From assembly GCF_051954455.1 (NCBI RefSeq), contig NZ_JBQCHS010000006.1, positions 62,001 to 126,000 of the forward strand: a stretch of DNA of 64,000 nt, written 5' to 3'. Position 1 is the stretch's first letter. Every line of letters starts with the position of its first letter. Under the pieces are notes generated by a model. The model saw nothing but the letters and a program-made list of their open reading frames with translations. It made no database searches and was not told where the DNA came from. Of the stretch, positions 24,729 to 33,870 are shown piece by piece. The stretch comes from Pseudolysinimonas sp051954455. Its GTDB lineage: Bacteria > Actinomycetota > Actinomycetes > Actinomycetales > Microbacteriaceae. Both the position numbers and the translations under genes were made by a program.

Positions 24729-25954
24729 AGGCGGTCACCGCCGCCTCCAGCGTCCTCGTCGAGGCCTGGGCGGAGTTCCGGGTCTACCGGGCGCGCGTGC
24801 TCATGTCGATCATCGGTGTCGCGGTCGCCATCATGGCGCTCACCGCCATCGCCGCGCTCTCCGCGGTCGCGCAGCAGGGCGTCGTGGAGCAGATGGAGCG
24901 CGGCCAGGGTCGGCCGGCCATGCTCGGCATCAGCGCGCCCTACTCCGACAACGGGCAGCAGCTCGCCTCGGACGCCGAGTTCGGCGCCGCCCTCAGGGCG
25001 GAGCTCGGCCGCTACGACGTGCGCTACTGGAGCCGTCAGGGATACGCGACCCCCGCGATCCGCGGTCTGTCGCCGGAGGCGAACCTCAGCGCGCAGCTCG
25101 TCGACCCGTCCTACGGGGTGATGTTCCGCACCCGCATCCTGCACGGCTCCTGGTTCTCGGACCGCGACACCCGCCGGCTGGTCCCCGCCGTGGTCGTCAA
25201 CGAGGGGCTCTGGAACGCCCTCGGGAGCCCGGATCTCCGGACGCATCCCGTGGTCCACCTCGTCGCGCCGTCGAGCGTCGACGCGGTCGTCATCGGCGTC
25301 TCCTCGGGCGGCGACGCCCAATCGGCGCAGCTCTGGATGCTCTACGACGCCTACCAGGCGCTCGTGCCCGCGGGCGACACCTCGCAACAGCAGGGGTCGA
25401 CCCAGTGGGTTGCGTGGGTACCGACCCCGCAGTCGGAGGCCCTTTCCGCGCGCATCGGCTCCGATCTGTCGCGGACGATCGGGCAAGGCGCGCACGTCGA
25501 GGTGCACCGGCAGGACTACGAGGCGTTCAACGGGCCGGATCCCCTGCTCTTCCTCAAGATCATCGGCGGCGCGGCGGCCGGCCTCATCCTTGTGCTCGGC
25601 GCCCTCGGGCTGCTCAACATCTCGATGGTGACGGTGCGGGCACGCATCCGCGAGATCGGGATCCGGCGCAGCTTCGGCGCGACCGCCGGCCGGGTCTTCG
25701 CCGGCGTGATGATGGAGAGCGTCGTCGCGACCGCGGCCGCGGGCGTGGTCGGCGTGATGGTCGCGATCCTCGCCCTCGAGAACCCCCTCGTGGCCGGGTT
25801 CCTGCATCGGGCCGGGCTGCAGGACGTCCCCGCGTTCCCGCTCTCGGCGGCCGGGTTCGGGATGCTGGTGGCGGTCGGTGTCGGCGCGCTCGCCGGTCTC
25901 CTCCCGGCGCTCGTGGCGGTCCGGGTGCGGCCGATCGACGCGATCCGGTACTGA
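24725..25954 (+). CDS. FtsX/MacB-type ABC transporter permease
   Basis: The 409-residue protein has one N-terminal membrane helix (about 20-45), a large extracytoplasmic MacB_PCD domain (about 45-270) and three C-terminal helices forming the FtsX domain. In that domain ISMVTVRARIREIGIRRSFG is the conserved cytoplasmic coupling segment. With the upstream ATPase and adaptor it forms a MacAB-like efflux or envelope system. The substrate is unknown; antimicrobial peptides or lipids are typical for such systems. Confidence 0.92.
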   Translation: MKAVTAASSVLVEAWAEFRVYRARVLMSIIGVAVAIMALTAIAALSAVAQQGVVEQMERGQGRPAMLGISAPYSDNGQQLASDAEFGAALRAELGRYDVRYWSRQGYATPAIRGLSPEANLSAQLVDPSYGVMFRTRILHGSWFSDRDTRRLVPAVVVNEGLWNALGSPDLRTHPVVHLVAPSSVDAVVIGVSSGGDAQSAQLWMLYDAYQALVPAGDTSQQQGSTQWVAWVPTPQSEALSARIGSDLSRTIGQGAHVEVHRQDYEAFNGPDPLLFLKIIGGAAAGLILVLGALGLLNISMVTVRARIREIGIRRSFGATAGRVFAGVMMESVVATAAAGVVGVMVAILALENPLVAGFLHRAGLQDVPAFPLSAAGFGMLVAVGVGALAGLLPALVAVRVRPIDAIRY

Positions 25955-25990
25955 GCGGCGACCATCCCCGCCCGTGCGACGATGGGAGGG

Positions 25991-27190
25991 ATGGTCGAGG
26001 GGCACGCTCCGGGGGAGCGCTCCTACCGACGGCTGCTCGTCGCCCTGTTCTTCGCGGGCATCGCGATGTTCGCGCAGCTCTACTCGTTCCAGGCGGTGCT
26101 GCCGCAGGTCAGCCGGACGTTCCATGTCGACGCGGCGGCCGCGGCGCTCACCGTCTCGGCCGCGACCCTCGGGCTCGCGATCGGCGTGATCCCCTGGTCG
26201 ATCGTGGCCGACCGGGTCGGGCGCGTGCCCGCGATGGCGGTCGGGATCGCGGTGGCGACCGTCGTCGGCATCGCAGTGCCCTTCCTGCCGGACTTCGCCG
26301 CGCTCCTCGGCGCCCGCCTCGTCGAGGGGGCGATGGCCGGCGCCGTCCCGGCGATCGCGATGGCGTACGTGAGCGAGGAGGTCGCCCCCGCGCACACCGC
26401 GCGCGCCGCGGGGGTCTACATCGCCGGCACCTCCGTCGGCGGCCTGGTGGGGCGGATCGTCGCGGCGCCGATCGCCGACCTCGTCGGCTGGCCCGTCGGG
26501 GTCCTCTCCGTCGCGCTCCTGTGCGCGGCGTCCGCGGTGCTCTTCGTCGTGCTCGTCCCCCCGGCGCGGGCACCCCGCCCCGAGCGAGGCGGGGTGGCGC
26601 GACGCCTCGTCGACGACCTGCGCTCGCCGCGCCAGCTCGCCCTCTACGCGCAGGGGCTGCTGCTCATGGGCGGGTTCGTCGCCGTCTACAACTACCTCGG
26701 CTTCCGGCTGGCGGAGCCGCCGTTCTCCGTGCCGCCGATCCTTCTCGGCCTGCTGTTCCTGGCCTACCTCGCCGGGACGGTCGCCTCGGCGCGGGCGGGG
26801 GCCCTCGCGGCGCGGCGGGGCCGACTCCCCGTCCTGGTCGGGGCGACCGTGCTGCTGGCGGTCGGCGTCCTGCTCACGCTCGTCCCGTCGCTCCCCGTGA
26901 TCGTGGTCGGGCTCCTCGTGCTGACGGCCGGGTTCTTCGCGGCGCACTCGACGGCGGCCGGCTGGGCTCCCGTCATCGCCCCGGGCGGCCGGGCGCAGGC
27001 GTCGTCGCTCTACAACCTCGCGTACTACGCCGGCTCGAGCATCGTCGGTTGGGGGGTCGGGCTGGCATTCGTCGGAGCCGGGTGGCCGGGGGTGGTGCTC
27101 GCGGTGGCGGCGCTCGCCGTGGCCGCGGTGTCGATCGCACTCGTGGTGCTCCTCCGCCGGACCGGCCGGGGTGACGCGATCCAGCCGTGA
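25991..27190 (+). CDS. MFS transporter
   Basis: The protein of about 400 residues has twelve predicted membrane helices. The loop 2-3 motif of the major facilitator superfamily is recognisable as IVADRVGRVPAMAVG, and LVGRIVAAPIADLVGWP marks helix 5. It resembles the AraJ/YnfM-like drug or sugar efflux group. The ATG at 25991 follows a GACGAT hexamer with a 7-nt gap; an in-frame ATG at 25982 is the alternative. It is not coupled to the MacAB-like operon (36-nt gap). No substrate is indicated. Confidence 0.9.
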   Translation: MVEGHAPGERSYRRLLVALFFAGIAMFAQLYSFQAVLPQVSRTFHVDAAAAALTVSAATLGLAIGVIPWSIVADRVGRVPAMAVGIAVATVVGIAVPFLPDFAALLGARLVEGAMAGAVPAIAMAYVSEEVAPAHTARAAGVYIAGTSVGGLVGRIVAAPIADLVGWPVGVLSVALLCAASAVLFVVLVPPARAPRPERGGVARRLVDDLRSPRQLALYAQGLLLMGGFVAVYNYLGFRLAEPPFSVPPILLGLLFLAYLAGTVASARAGALAARRGRLPVLVGATVLLAVGVLLTLVPSLPVIVVGLLVLTAGFFAAHSTAAGWAPVIAPGGRAQASSLYNLAYYAGSSIVGWGVGLAFVGAGWPGVVLAVAALAVAAVSIALVVLLRRTGRGDAIQP

Positions 27191-27246
27191 CGGCATCGTG
27201 ACCGTCTCCAGCCCGCCGGACGGACGCGATCTGGGATCATCGGATC

Positions 27247-27948
27247 ATGAGATCCCCTCGCGCCGCCTGGATCCTCGTCGGGGTCATCCTGTCGGGAGCC
27301 CTCGCGGGCTGCACCGACACCACGATCCACTCGCATCCCTCGGCCTCGTCGACATCGACATCGACATCGAATCCCGCTGCGGCCCCGGCCCCGACGCGCC
27401 CCGCGCTGGATGCACTGGTGGTGGGACCCGCCGGCCTCGGCTCCGTCGTTCTCGGAGAACCGGTGCCGGCCGAACCCTCCCGAACTGCGCTCGTCGCGTG
27501 GCACGCCGACGCTTGCGAGGCCAACGTCGCTCCTGAGGGAGCCCCGCCCACCCACGGTCTGTGGATCACCACCTATCCCGACGATCCGAGCGGCCCGATC
27601 CAGCAGGATCCGTTCCGTATCGCGACGATCGATGCGCAGCAGGGCGGCGCGGTGAGCGCGGTCCAGGTGTTCTCTCCGCAGATCCGGACTACGACAGGTG
27701 TCCATATCGGCAGCTCGGTGTCCGAGCTGGAGGCGGCCTACCCCGGCGGATTCGCGGATCACCGCCACGGCTACGACACCGACGTCTACGCGGTCGATGG
27801 ACCGTCCGGCCGGCTCCTCATCGAAGCTTACGACGGGTCCGAGGACGCCGGCGGTCGGTCGGAAGTCGCCCTGATGAGCGTGGTCCCGCCGGGGACCGCA
27901 CCCTTCGCCCTGATCCCGGGCGACGGCCTGCTCGGCTGCCCGGTCTGA
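27247..27948 (+). CDS. hypothetical lipoprotein
   Basis: The 233-residue product has a signal peptide ending in GALAGC (lipid-modified Cys at about residue 22), then a Ser/Thr/Pro/Ala linker (about 30-55) that includes a short TCGACA repeat at DNA level. A globular domain with two further cysteines (DACEAN and LLGCPV) could form a disulfide outside the cell. I do not recognise the domain. The ATG follows a GATCAT hexamer by 6 nt. Codon use is slightly less GC-biased than in neighbouring genes. It sits alone between the MFS gene and ftsK. Confidence 0.8.
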   Translation: MRSPRAAWILVGVILSGALAGCTDTTIHSHPSASSTSTSTSNPAAAPAPTRPALDALVVGPAGLGSVVLGEPVPAEPSRTALVAWHADACEANVAPEGAPPTHGLWITTYPDDPSGPIQQDPFRIATIDAQQGGAVSAVQVFSPQIRTTTGVHIGSSVSELEAAYPGGFADHRHGYDTDVYAVDGPSGRLLIEAYDGSEDAGGRSEVALMSVVPPGTAPFALIPGDGLLGCPV

Positions 27949-28004
27949 CGCCGCTCGATCCGGACACCCCGCCCCGCCTCCCCGCCGTCGTCCGCCCGCG
28001 CGGG

Positions 28005-28010
28005 TACCGT
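28005..28010 (+). promoter_or_regulatory. -10 hexamer TACCGT, leaderless start for ftsK
   Basis: It ends 6 nt before the ATG at 28017, which fixes the start well inside the longer open frame. Confidence 0.55.
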
Positions 28011-28016
28011 CGCGTC

Positions 28017-30728
28017 ATGGCCACGAGCACCCGGTCGTCGAGCACGCGCGCCCGCGCATCGAGCCGGAACGCCACCAAGGTGCAGGGCCCGCGCGCGCAC
28101 AGCACCAAGGCGACCCCGACCAAGCGCTACCCGAAGGGCAAGCAGCCGGTCTTCCAGGACGACCGTCCCGGCGCTCTCACGTCGGCGTGGCTCGGCCTCG
28201 CGCACATCGTCGGGGGAGGGGCCCGCGTCTTCGGCAAGGAGACCCTGGCCAAGGAGGAGCGGCGCGACGGCTTCCCGATGCTGCTCGTCGTCCTCGCGAT
28301 CGCCGGGGCCGTCGTCGAGTGGTTCAACCCCTCGTCGGACATCGCCCAGGCTCTCGACGCCTACACGTTCGGCGGGCTGCTCGGCCGGGTCGCGTTCAGC
28401 CTCCCGGTCATCATGCTGATCTTCGCGGTGTGGCTGTTCCGCCACCCGTCGAGCGTCCACGACAACACGCGCGTCGGCATCGGGCTCGCTCTGCTCATCG
28501 CGTGCATCAGCGCCTTCTGCCACGTCTTCAGCGATCACCCGCAGCCGTCGCAGGGGATGCCGGCCCTCTCCCACGCGGGCGGGGTCGTCGGGTGGGTGAT
28601 CGGCCAGCCGTTCGTGGCGATCGGCGCGGCGTGGCTCGCCGTCCCGATCGTGGGCGCCGTCGGGATCCTCTCGCTGTTCATCATCAGCAAGACGCCGCCG
28701 AACCGCACCGGCGACCGGCTGCGCGAGGCCTACGCCTACCTCTTCGGCGCGGAGATCGGCGAGCGGCCGGCGAAGACGACGGTCGAGGAGCCGGAGGAGC
28801 CGGAGCTCGGCTCGCTCACCGACCTCGGCCTCGAGATGGACGACCCGTCCACGATGCCGTGGTGGCGTCGCGGCAAGAAGTCCAGCGAGCCCGCGTACGA
28901 CTCCGCGCTCGAGAACCCGACCGAGGCGACCGAGGTCATCGCGCACTCGCCCGTGCACGACGACGCCGACCTCCTGGCCGAGCTCGCCAAGGCCGAGGAC
29001 GCCGTCCGCCGCTTCACGGGCGAGGCCCCCGCGATCCCGCCGACGTCCCTCCGCGACGACGGGCCGGTCACGCTCTTCGACGCCGCCGACGACGTGGCGC
29101 TGCCCCCCGCGGTCCCCGCTCCCGCCGCGTCGAAGCGGCCCTACCGGCTCCCCGCCGTGTCGCTCCTCGAGGCGGGCGATCCGCCGAAGACCAAGACCCC
29201 CGCGAACGTCGAGGCGATCGCCTCCATCACGAGCGTGCTCACCCAGTTCGGCGTCGACGCGAAGGTCACCGGCTTCTCCCGCGGGCCGTCGGTCACCCGC
29301 TACGAGATCGAGCTCGGCCACGGCGTGAAGGTCGAGCGCGTGACGGCCCTCGCGAAGAACCTCGCCTACGCCGTCGCCTCGAACGAGGTCCAGATCCTCT
29401 CGCCGATCCCCGGCAAGTCGGCGATCGGCGTCGAGATCCCCAACAAGGACCGCGAGATCGTCTCCCTCGGCGACGTGCTCCGCTCGCCCGCGGCGACGCG
29501 CTCCGTGCACCCGCTGCCGATCGGCCTCGGCAAGGACGTCGAGGGCGGCTTCGTGGTCGCGAACCTCGCCAAGATGCCGCACCTGCTGGTCGCCGGCTCC
29601 ACCGGATCCGGCAAGTCGTCCTTCATCAACTCGATGATCACCTCGGTGCTCATGCGGGCGAAGCCCGCCGAGGTCCGGATGGTGCTCGTCGACCCGAAGC
29701 GCGTCGAGCTCTCCGCCTATCAGGGCGTGCCGCACCTCATCACGCCCATCATCACGAACCCCAAGAAGGCCGCCGAGGCGCTCCAGTGGGTCGTCAAGGA
29801 GATGGACATGCGGTACGACGACCTCGCGTCGTTCGGCTTCCGCCACATCGACGACTTCAACCGCGCCGTGCTCGCGAACGAGATCGTGCTGCCGCAGGGC
29901 TCGGAGCGGGTGCTGCAGCCGTATCCCTATCTCCTCGTCGTCGTGGACGAGCTCGCCGACCTCATGATGGTCGCCCCGCGCGACGTCGAGGACTCGATCG
30001 TGCGCATCACGCAGCTCGCGCGCGCGTCCGGCATCCACCTCGTGCTCGCGACGCAGCGACCCTCGGTCGACGTCGTCACCGGGCTCATCAAGGCCAACGT
30101 GCCGTCGCGCCTCGCCTTCGCGGTGTCGAGCATGACCGACTCCCGCGTCATCCTCGACCAGGCCGGCGCCGAGAAGCTGATCGGCCAGGGCGACGGGCTC
30201 TTCCTCCCGATGGGCGCCTCCAAGGCGATCCGCGTGCAGGGCGCGTGGGTCAAGGAGGACGAGATCGAGGCGGTCGTGAAGTTCGTCACGGCCCAGGCCC
30301 GCCCCGAATACCGGGACGACGTGGAGGCGGTGGCCGAGAAGCGCGAGATCGACGCCGACATCGGCGACGACCTCGAGTTGCTGCTGCAGGCGGCCGAGCT
30401 CGTCGTGAACACGCAGTTCGGCTCGACGTCGATGCTGCAGCGCAAGCTGCGCGTCGGATTCGCCAAGGCCGGGCGGCTCATGGACCTCCTCGAGTCGCGC
30501 GAGATCGTCGGCCCGTCCGAGGGCTCGAAGGCGCGCGACGTGCTCGTCGCGCCGGAGCAGCTCGCCGGCGTCCTCGCGCAGCTGCGCGGCGACGTCCCCG
30601 CCTCCGGCGCTGCGCCGGCCGGCGCTGGGAAGGTGCCCGGCGACCCCGTCGAGGCCCAGTTCGACGGATATCCTGTCGATGAGGGGCCCTCGGACGAGGA
30701 TGCCTGGGGGCTGACGGGCAGGGAGTAG
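28017..30728 (+). CDS. ftsK: FtsK/SpoIIIE DNA translocase
   Basis: The 903-residue septal DNA pump has a basic Ser/Thr-rich N-terminus and four membrane helices (about residues 85-235). An acidic linker follows (about 245-390), then the alpha/beta motor with Walker A GSTGSGKSS (about 526-534) and Walker B LLVVVDELADLMM. LATQRPSVDVVTGLIKANVP is the RecA-fold segment typical of FtsK. A C-terminal winged-helix gamma domain (about 840-890) would recognise orienting DNA motifs. pgsA follows after 3 nt. Confidence 0.97.
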   Translation: MATSTRSSSTRARASSRNATKVQGPRAHSTKATPTKRYPKGKQPVFQDDRPGALTSAWLGLAHIVGGGARVFGKETLAKEERRDGFPMLLVVLAIAGAVVEWFNPSSDIAQALDAYTFGGLLGRVAFSLPVIMLIFAVWLFRHPSSVHDNTRVGIGLALLIACISAFCHVFSDHPQPSQGMPALSHAGGVVGWVIGQPFVAIGAAWLAVPIVGAVGILSLFIISKTPPNRTGDRLREAYAYLFGAEIGERPAKTTVEEPEEPELGSLTDLGLEMDDPSTMPWWRRGKKSSEPAYDSALENPTEATEVIAHSPVHDDADLLAELAKAEDAVRRFTGEAPAIPPTSLRDDGPVTLFDAADDVALPPAVPAPAASKRPYRLPAVSLLEAGDPPKTKTPANVEAIASITSVLTQFGVDAKVTGFSRGPSVTRYEIELGHGVKVERVTALAKNLAYAVASNEVQILSPIPGKSAIGVEIPNKDREIVSLGDVLRSPAATRSVHPLPIGLGKDVEGGFVVANLAKMPHLLVAGSTGSGKSSFINSMITSVLMRAKPAEVRMVLVDPKRVELSAYQGVPHLITPIITNPKKAAEALQWVVKEMDMRYDDLASFGFRHIDDFNRAVLANEIVLPQGSERVLQPYPYLLVVVDELADLMMVAPRDVEDSIVRITQLARASGIHLVLATQRPSVDVVTGLIKANVPSRLAFAVSSMTDSRVILDQAGAEKLIGQGDGLFLPMGASKAIRVQGAWVKEDEIEAVVKFVTAQARPEYRDDVEAVAEKREIDADIGDDLELLLQAAELVVNTQFGSTSMLQRKLRVGFAKAGRLMDLLESREIVGPSEGSKARDVLVAPEQLAGVLAQLRGDVPASGAAPAGAGKVPGDPVEAQFDGYPVDEGPSDEDAWGLTGRE

Positions 30729-30731
30729 GGC

Positions 30732-31355
30732 ATGAGCGCTGCGCGTCCCAATCCCATGCGCGGCCGGGTCACCGCGCGGGGCGAGACCCCGGCGAGCTGG
30801 GGCAACATCGCGAACATCATCACGGTCGTCCGCATCCTGCTGGCCCCGGTGTTCATCTGGCTGCTGCTCGAGGACGGCGGCCGGGACGGATGGGTGCGCT
30901 GGCTGGCCGCGGCGCTGTTCGTCGTCGCGATCCTCACCGACTCGGTCGACGGCTTCCTCGCCCGCGGTCGCAACCTCGTCACCGACGCGGGCAAGATCCT
31001 CGACCCGATCGCCGACAAGGTGCTGGTCGGGGGAGCCCTCGTCGCGCTGTCGATACTCGGCGAGGTGTGGTGGTGGGTGACCATCGTCATCCTCGTCCGC
31101 GAGGTCGGGATCACGGTCTACCGCTTCGTCGTCATCCGCAGCCGGGTGGTGCCCGCCGATCTGCTCGGCAAGATCAAGACCTGGGTGCAGTCGATCGCGG
31201 TCACGCTGGCACTCCTGCCGCTCGACCGCGTCGTCGGCCCCTGGTACTCGTGGGTGGTCTGGGTCCTCCTCGGGGCCGCGCTCGTGCTCACGCTCGTCAG
31301 CGGCGCCTCGTATCTGGTGGCCGCCTCGCGGGCCGGCCGGGCCGCGAAGGCGTGA
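30732..31355 (+). CDS. pgsA: CDP-diacylglycerol--glycerol-3-phosphate 3-phosphatidyltransferase
   Basis: This membrane enzyme makes phosphatidylglycerophosphate. The CDP-alcohol phosphotransferase signature D-x2-DG-x2-AR-x8-G-x3-D-x3-D is complete: D70, D73-G74, A77-R78, G87, D91, D95. It has 207 residues with about six membrane helices. Its GTGA overlap with cinA and the short gap after ftsK make ftsK-pgsA-cinA one operon. A paralogous phosphatidylinositol phosphate synthase exists in actinobacteria, but the neighbours here are those of PgsA. Confidence 0.94.
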   Translation: MSAARPNPMRGRVTARGETPASWGNIANIITVVRILLAPVFIWLLLEDGGRDGWVRWLAAALFVVAILTDSVDGFLARGRNLVTDAGKILDPIADKVLVGGALVALSILGEVWWWVTIVILVREVGITVYRFVVIRSRVVPADLLGKIKTWVQSIAVTLALLPLDRVVGPWYSWVVWVLLGAALVLTLVSGASYLVAASRAGRAAKA

Positions 31356-31846
31356 CGCTCGCGGCGGACGTCGTCGGCCTCCTCGTCGAGCGCCGATGGT
31401 CGATCGCCGTCGCGGAGTCGCTGACCGGCGGGCTGCTCGTCGCCGAGCTCGTCTCGGTGCCGGGAGCATCCGCGGTGGTGCGCGGCGGCGTCGTCGCCTA
31501 CGCGACGCCGTTGAAGCGTTCGCTGCTCGGCGTGGACGCCGCCCTCCTCGCCGCGAACGGGGCGGTGGATCCCGAGGTCGCCCGCCAGATGGCCGCCGGA
31601 GTCCGCGAGCGGCTCGCCGTCGACGACGACCCCGCCGCGGTCGGTCTCGCCACGACGGGAGTGGCGGGCCCGGATCCGCAGGACGGCCACCCGGTCGGCG
31701 AGGTCTGGGTGGGGCTCGCGCTCGGCGACGAGGTGCGGGCGCGGCGCCTCGATCTGACCGGCGACCGGGCGGCCATCCGGGCGGCCGCCGTCTCCGAATC
31801 CCTGTCGTGGCTGCGCGAGGAGCTGCGGGCCGGAGCACCGGAATAG
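31352..31846 (+). CDS. cinA: CinA C-terminal-domain protein (nicotinamide-nucleotide amidase)
   Basis: The 164-residue protein consists only of the CinA C-terminal (PncC) domain: AESLTGGLLVAELVSVPGAS, GGVVAYATPLKRSLLGV and GLATTGVAGPDPQDGHPVGE are family blocks. It deamidates nicotinamide mononucleotide in NAD recycling. Competence/damage-inducible annotation derives from two-domain homologues. It starts with GTG overlapping the pgsA stop. Its place before the XRE regulator and recA is conserved in actinobacteria. Confidence 0.93.
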   Translation: MTLAADVVGLLVERRWSIAVAESLTGGLLVAELVSVPGASAVVRGGVVAYATPLKRSLLGVDAALLAANGAVDPEVARQMAAGVRERLAVDDDPAAVGLATTGVAGPDPQDGHPVGEVWVGLALGDEVRARRLDLTGDRAAIRAAAVSESLSWLREELRAGAPE

Positions 31847-31970
31847 CGGGTGTTCCGATCCTGTTACAGATCGTGTCGCCTCAGCGGATGCGCAGGCGAC
31901 GCGGCTTAGAGTTCCGATACCGGATGGCGTAACGTGGCCAGCCCGGTTGATCGGGGAGATGGAGGACACC

Positions 31971-32279
31971 ATGGTTCTGGTTCGACAGGAGATCGGCGAC
32001 GTCCTCCGCGACTTCCGGCTGCAGAAGGCCATGACCCTGCGTCAGGTCGCCAGCCGGGCGAGTGTAGCCCTCGGATACCTGAGCGAGGTGGAGCGCGGTC
32101 AGAAGGAGGCCAGCTCCGAGATCCTCGCCTCGGTGGCCGACGCGCTCGACACTCCGATCTCGGTCATCATGCGCGAGGTGGGCGACCGCCTCGCGGTCCT
32201 CGAGGGCGTGACGTCGGTTCCCGACACGCTGCCCGACGAGCTCGTGGCCGAGTTCGACGCGGACCTCGCGGTGCGCTAG
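31971..32279 (+). CDS. XRE-family HTH regulator, ClgR-like
   Basis: The 102-residue protein carries an XRE HTH (about residues 8-65): RQEIGDVLRDFRLQKAMTLR followed by QVASRASVALGYLSEVERGQ and KEASSEILASVADAL. This is the sequence type of ClgR, which activates clp protease and other stress genes in Streptomyces and Corynebacterium, and the pgsA-cinA-clgR position matches. The ATG has a GGAGG Shine-Dalgarno sequence 5 nt upstream. A CTGTTACAG dyad flanked by GATC lies in the 124-bp upstream gap at about 31861, but I cannot tie it to ClgR. Confidence 0.88.
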   Translation: MVLVRQEIGDVLRDFRLQKAMTLRQVASRASVALGYLSEVERGQKEASSEILASVADALDTPISVIMREVGDRLAVLEGVTSVPDTLPDELVAEFDADLAVR

Positions 32280-32292
32280 ATCTCAGACGTGG

Positions 32293-32328
32293 GGAGCCCC
32301 GGCCGGTCGGTCGGGGCTCCTTCTTCTT
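32293..32328 (+). terminator. intrinsic terminator after the ClgR-like gene
   Basis: GGAGCCCCG (32293-32301) pairs with CGGGGCTCC (32312-32320) across a 10-nt loop and is followed by the T-rich run TTCTTCTT. This is the only classic hairpin plus T-tract terminator I see in the window. It separates the ftsK-to-clgR unit from DUF3046. Confidence 0.85.
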
Positions 32329-32344
32329 GTCAGGATGGATCTCG

Positions 32345-32569
32345 ATGAAGCTCCAGGAGTTCCGCCGGGCGATCGACGACGAGTTCGGGCCGATGGGCCC
32401 GGTGCTCATGCGCGACAGCGTCGTCGTCGAGCTCGGCAACCGCACCCCCGACGAGGCGCTCGCGGCGGGGGTGCCCGCGCGCGACGTCTGGCTCGCGCTC
32501 TGTCGGGCCGAGCAGGTGCCGCCGTCGCGCTGGTACGGGGCCGGTCGGCCCGACCCGCGCGACCGCTGA
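32345..32569 (+). CDS. DUF3046 family protein
   Basis: The 74-residue protein matches DUF3046, a small actinobacterial family nearly always found just upstream of recA. Recognisable blocks are MKLQEFRRAIDDEFGPMGPV near the start, the segment GNRTPDEALAAGVPARDVWL and the ending PPSRWYGAGRPD. No function is established. The ATG lies 17 nt after the terminator with a weak AGGA upstream, so its transcription is probably by readthrough or from a promoter inside the terminator region. Confidence 0.92.
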   Translation: MKLQEFRRAIDDEFGPMGPVLMRDSVVVELGNRTPDEALAAGVPARDVWLALCRAEQVPPSRWYGAGRPDPRDR

Positions 32570-32596
32570 GCCGCACGACACGCCGCGCGTCTCTCG

Positions 32597-32612
32597 TCGA
32601 ATATCCGTTCGA
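32597..32612 (+). promoter_or_regulatory. SOS (LexA) box upstream of recA
   Basis: TCGAATATCCGTTCGA matches the actinobacterial LexA consensus TCGAAC-N4-GTTCGA with one mismatch. It sits 7 bp before the TAGTCT hexamer at 32620-32625, overlapping the -35 region at a 17-bp spacing. A second weaker half-match, TCGAACGCGAGTTGTG, lies at 32641-32656. Confidence 0.88.
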
Positions 32613-32619
32613 ACGCGCG

Positions 32620-32625
32620 TAGTCT
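32620..32625 (+). promoter_or_regulatory. recA -10 hexamer TAGTCT
   Basis: Spaced 17 bp from TCGAAT at 32597-32602 within the SOS box. It implies a recA leader of about 180 nt, unlike the many leaderless genes nearby. Confidence 0.5.
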
Positions 32626-32808
32626 CCTTCACAGCGTTCTTCGAACGCGAGTTGTGCGCCGTTCCGCCTGTCGATCCGATGCGATGTCGGACCCCGGGCG
32701 TAGCGTCCACGACGAAAGCCCTGCCGGGAGAGTTCGGACCTTGCTTCATCGGTCCGGTCAGGAACGGCAGCCGATGGGCGGCAGCACACGACGCAGAAGG
32801 AGACCGCA

Positions 32809-33870
32809 ATGCCCACACCGCAGGAACGCGAGAAGGCCCTCGAGACCGCACTCGCCCAGATCGATCGTCAGTTCGGCAAGGGCACGGTGATGCGGCTCGG
32901 CTCGGACGAGCGTGCGCCGGTCGCCATCATCCCCACGGGCTCCATCGCCCTGGATGTCGCCCTCGGCATCGGGGGGCTGCCGCGCGGCCGCATCGTCGAG
33001 ATCTACGGCCCGGAGTCGTCGGGGAAGACGACGCTCACGCTGCACGCGATCGCCAACGCCCAGCGCGCCGGCGGCATCGCGGCATTCATCGACGCGGAGC
33101 ACGCGCTCGACCCCGAGTACGCCAAGAAGCTCGGGGTCGACATCGACGCGCTGCTCGTGTCGCAGCCCGACACGGGGGAGCAGGCGCTCGAGATCGCCGA
33201 CATGCTCGTCCGCTCGGGCTCGATCGACCTCATCGTCGTCGACTCCGTCGCGGCGCTCGTGCCGAAGGCCGAGATCGAGGGCGAGATGGGCGACAGCCAC
33301 GTCGGCCTCCAGGCCCGCCTCATGTCGCAGGCGCTCCGCAAGCTCACCGGCGGTCTCAACCAGACCCAGACCACGATGATCTTCATCAACCAGCTGCGCG
33401 AGAAGATCGGTGTGTTCTTCGGCTCGCCCGAGACCACCGCGGGCGGCAAGGCGCTCAAGTTCTACGCCTCGGTCCGCCTCGACATCCGTCGCATCGAGAC
33501 CCTGAAGGACGGCACGGAGGCGGTGGGCAACCGCACCCGCGTCAAGGTCGTCAAGAACAAGATGGCACCGCCCTTCAAGCAGGCCGAGTTCGACATCCTC
33601 TACGGCGTCGGCATCTCCCGCGAGGGCAGCCTGATCGACTACGGCGTGGAGCACGAGATCGTCCGCAAGTCGGGCGCCTGGTACACCTACGACGGCGACC
33701 AGCTCGGTCAGGGCAAGGAGAACGCCCGCAACTTCCTCCTCGAGAACCCGGATGTGGCGGCCGAGATCGAGCGCAAGATCCTCGTGAAGCTGGGCATCGG
33801 CGCGGAGGCGAAGGCGGCCGCGGCCGACAACGTGACCGAGCTGCCCGCCAAGAAGGCGGTCGGGCAGTAA
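32809..33870 (+). CDS. recA: recombinase A
   Basis: The 353-residue strand-exchange ATPase has Walker A GPESSGKTT (67-75), Walker B LIVVDSVAALVPKAEIEG and the RecA signature ALRKLTGGLNQTQTTMIFIN. AAGGAG lies 6 nt before the ATG. The stop overlaps the recX start (TAATG). Transcription is expected to be LexA-controlled through the box at 32597. No intein is present. Confidence 0.98.
   Translation: MPTPQEREKALETALAQIDRQFGKGTVMRLGSDERAPVAIIPTGSIALDVALGIGGLPRGRIVEIYGPESSGKTTLTLHAIANAQRAGGIAAFIDAEHALDPEYAKKLGVDIDALLVSQPDTGEQALEIADMLVRSGSIDLIVVDSVAALVPKAEIEGEMGDSHVGLQARLMSQALRKLTGGLNQTQTTMIFINQLREKIGVFFGSPETTAGGKALKFYASVRLDIRRIETLKDGTEAVGNRTRVKVVKNKMAPPFKQAEFDILYGVGISREGSLIDYGVEHEIVRKSGAWYTYDGDQLGQGKENARNFLLENPDVAAEIERKILVKLGIGAEAKAAAADNVTELPAKKAVGQ

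Noticed and set aside
27828..31838. A 1336-codon open frame on the minus strand across ftsK, pgsA and cinA
   Set aside because: It is the shadow of GC-rich codons: it is Arg/Gly/Ala-rich with no recognisable domain, while the plus strand encodes well-conserved proteins throughout. The same holds for long minus-strand frames at 24365-27196 and 36422-39253.
31845..31936. ClgR autoregulatory operator at the CTGTTACAG dyad
   Set aside because: The dyad is real but does not match the ClgR site as I remember it (GTTCGC-type), and no promoter could be placed with confidence.
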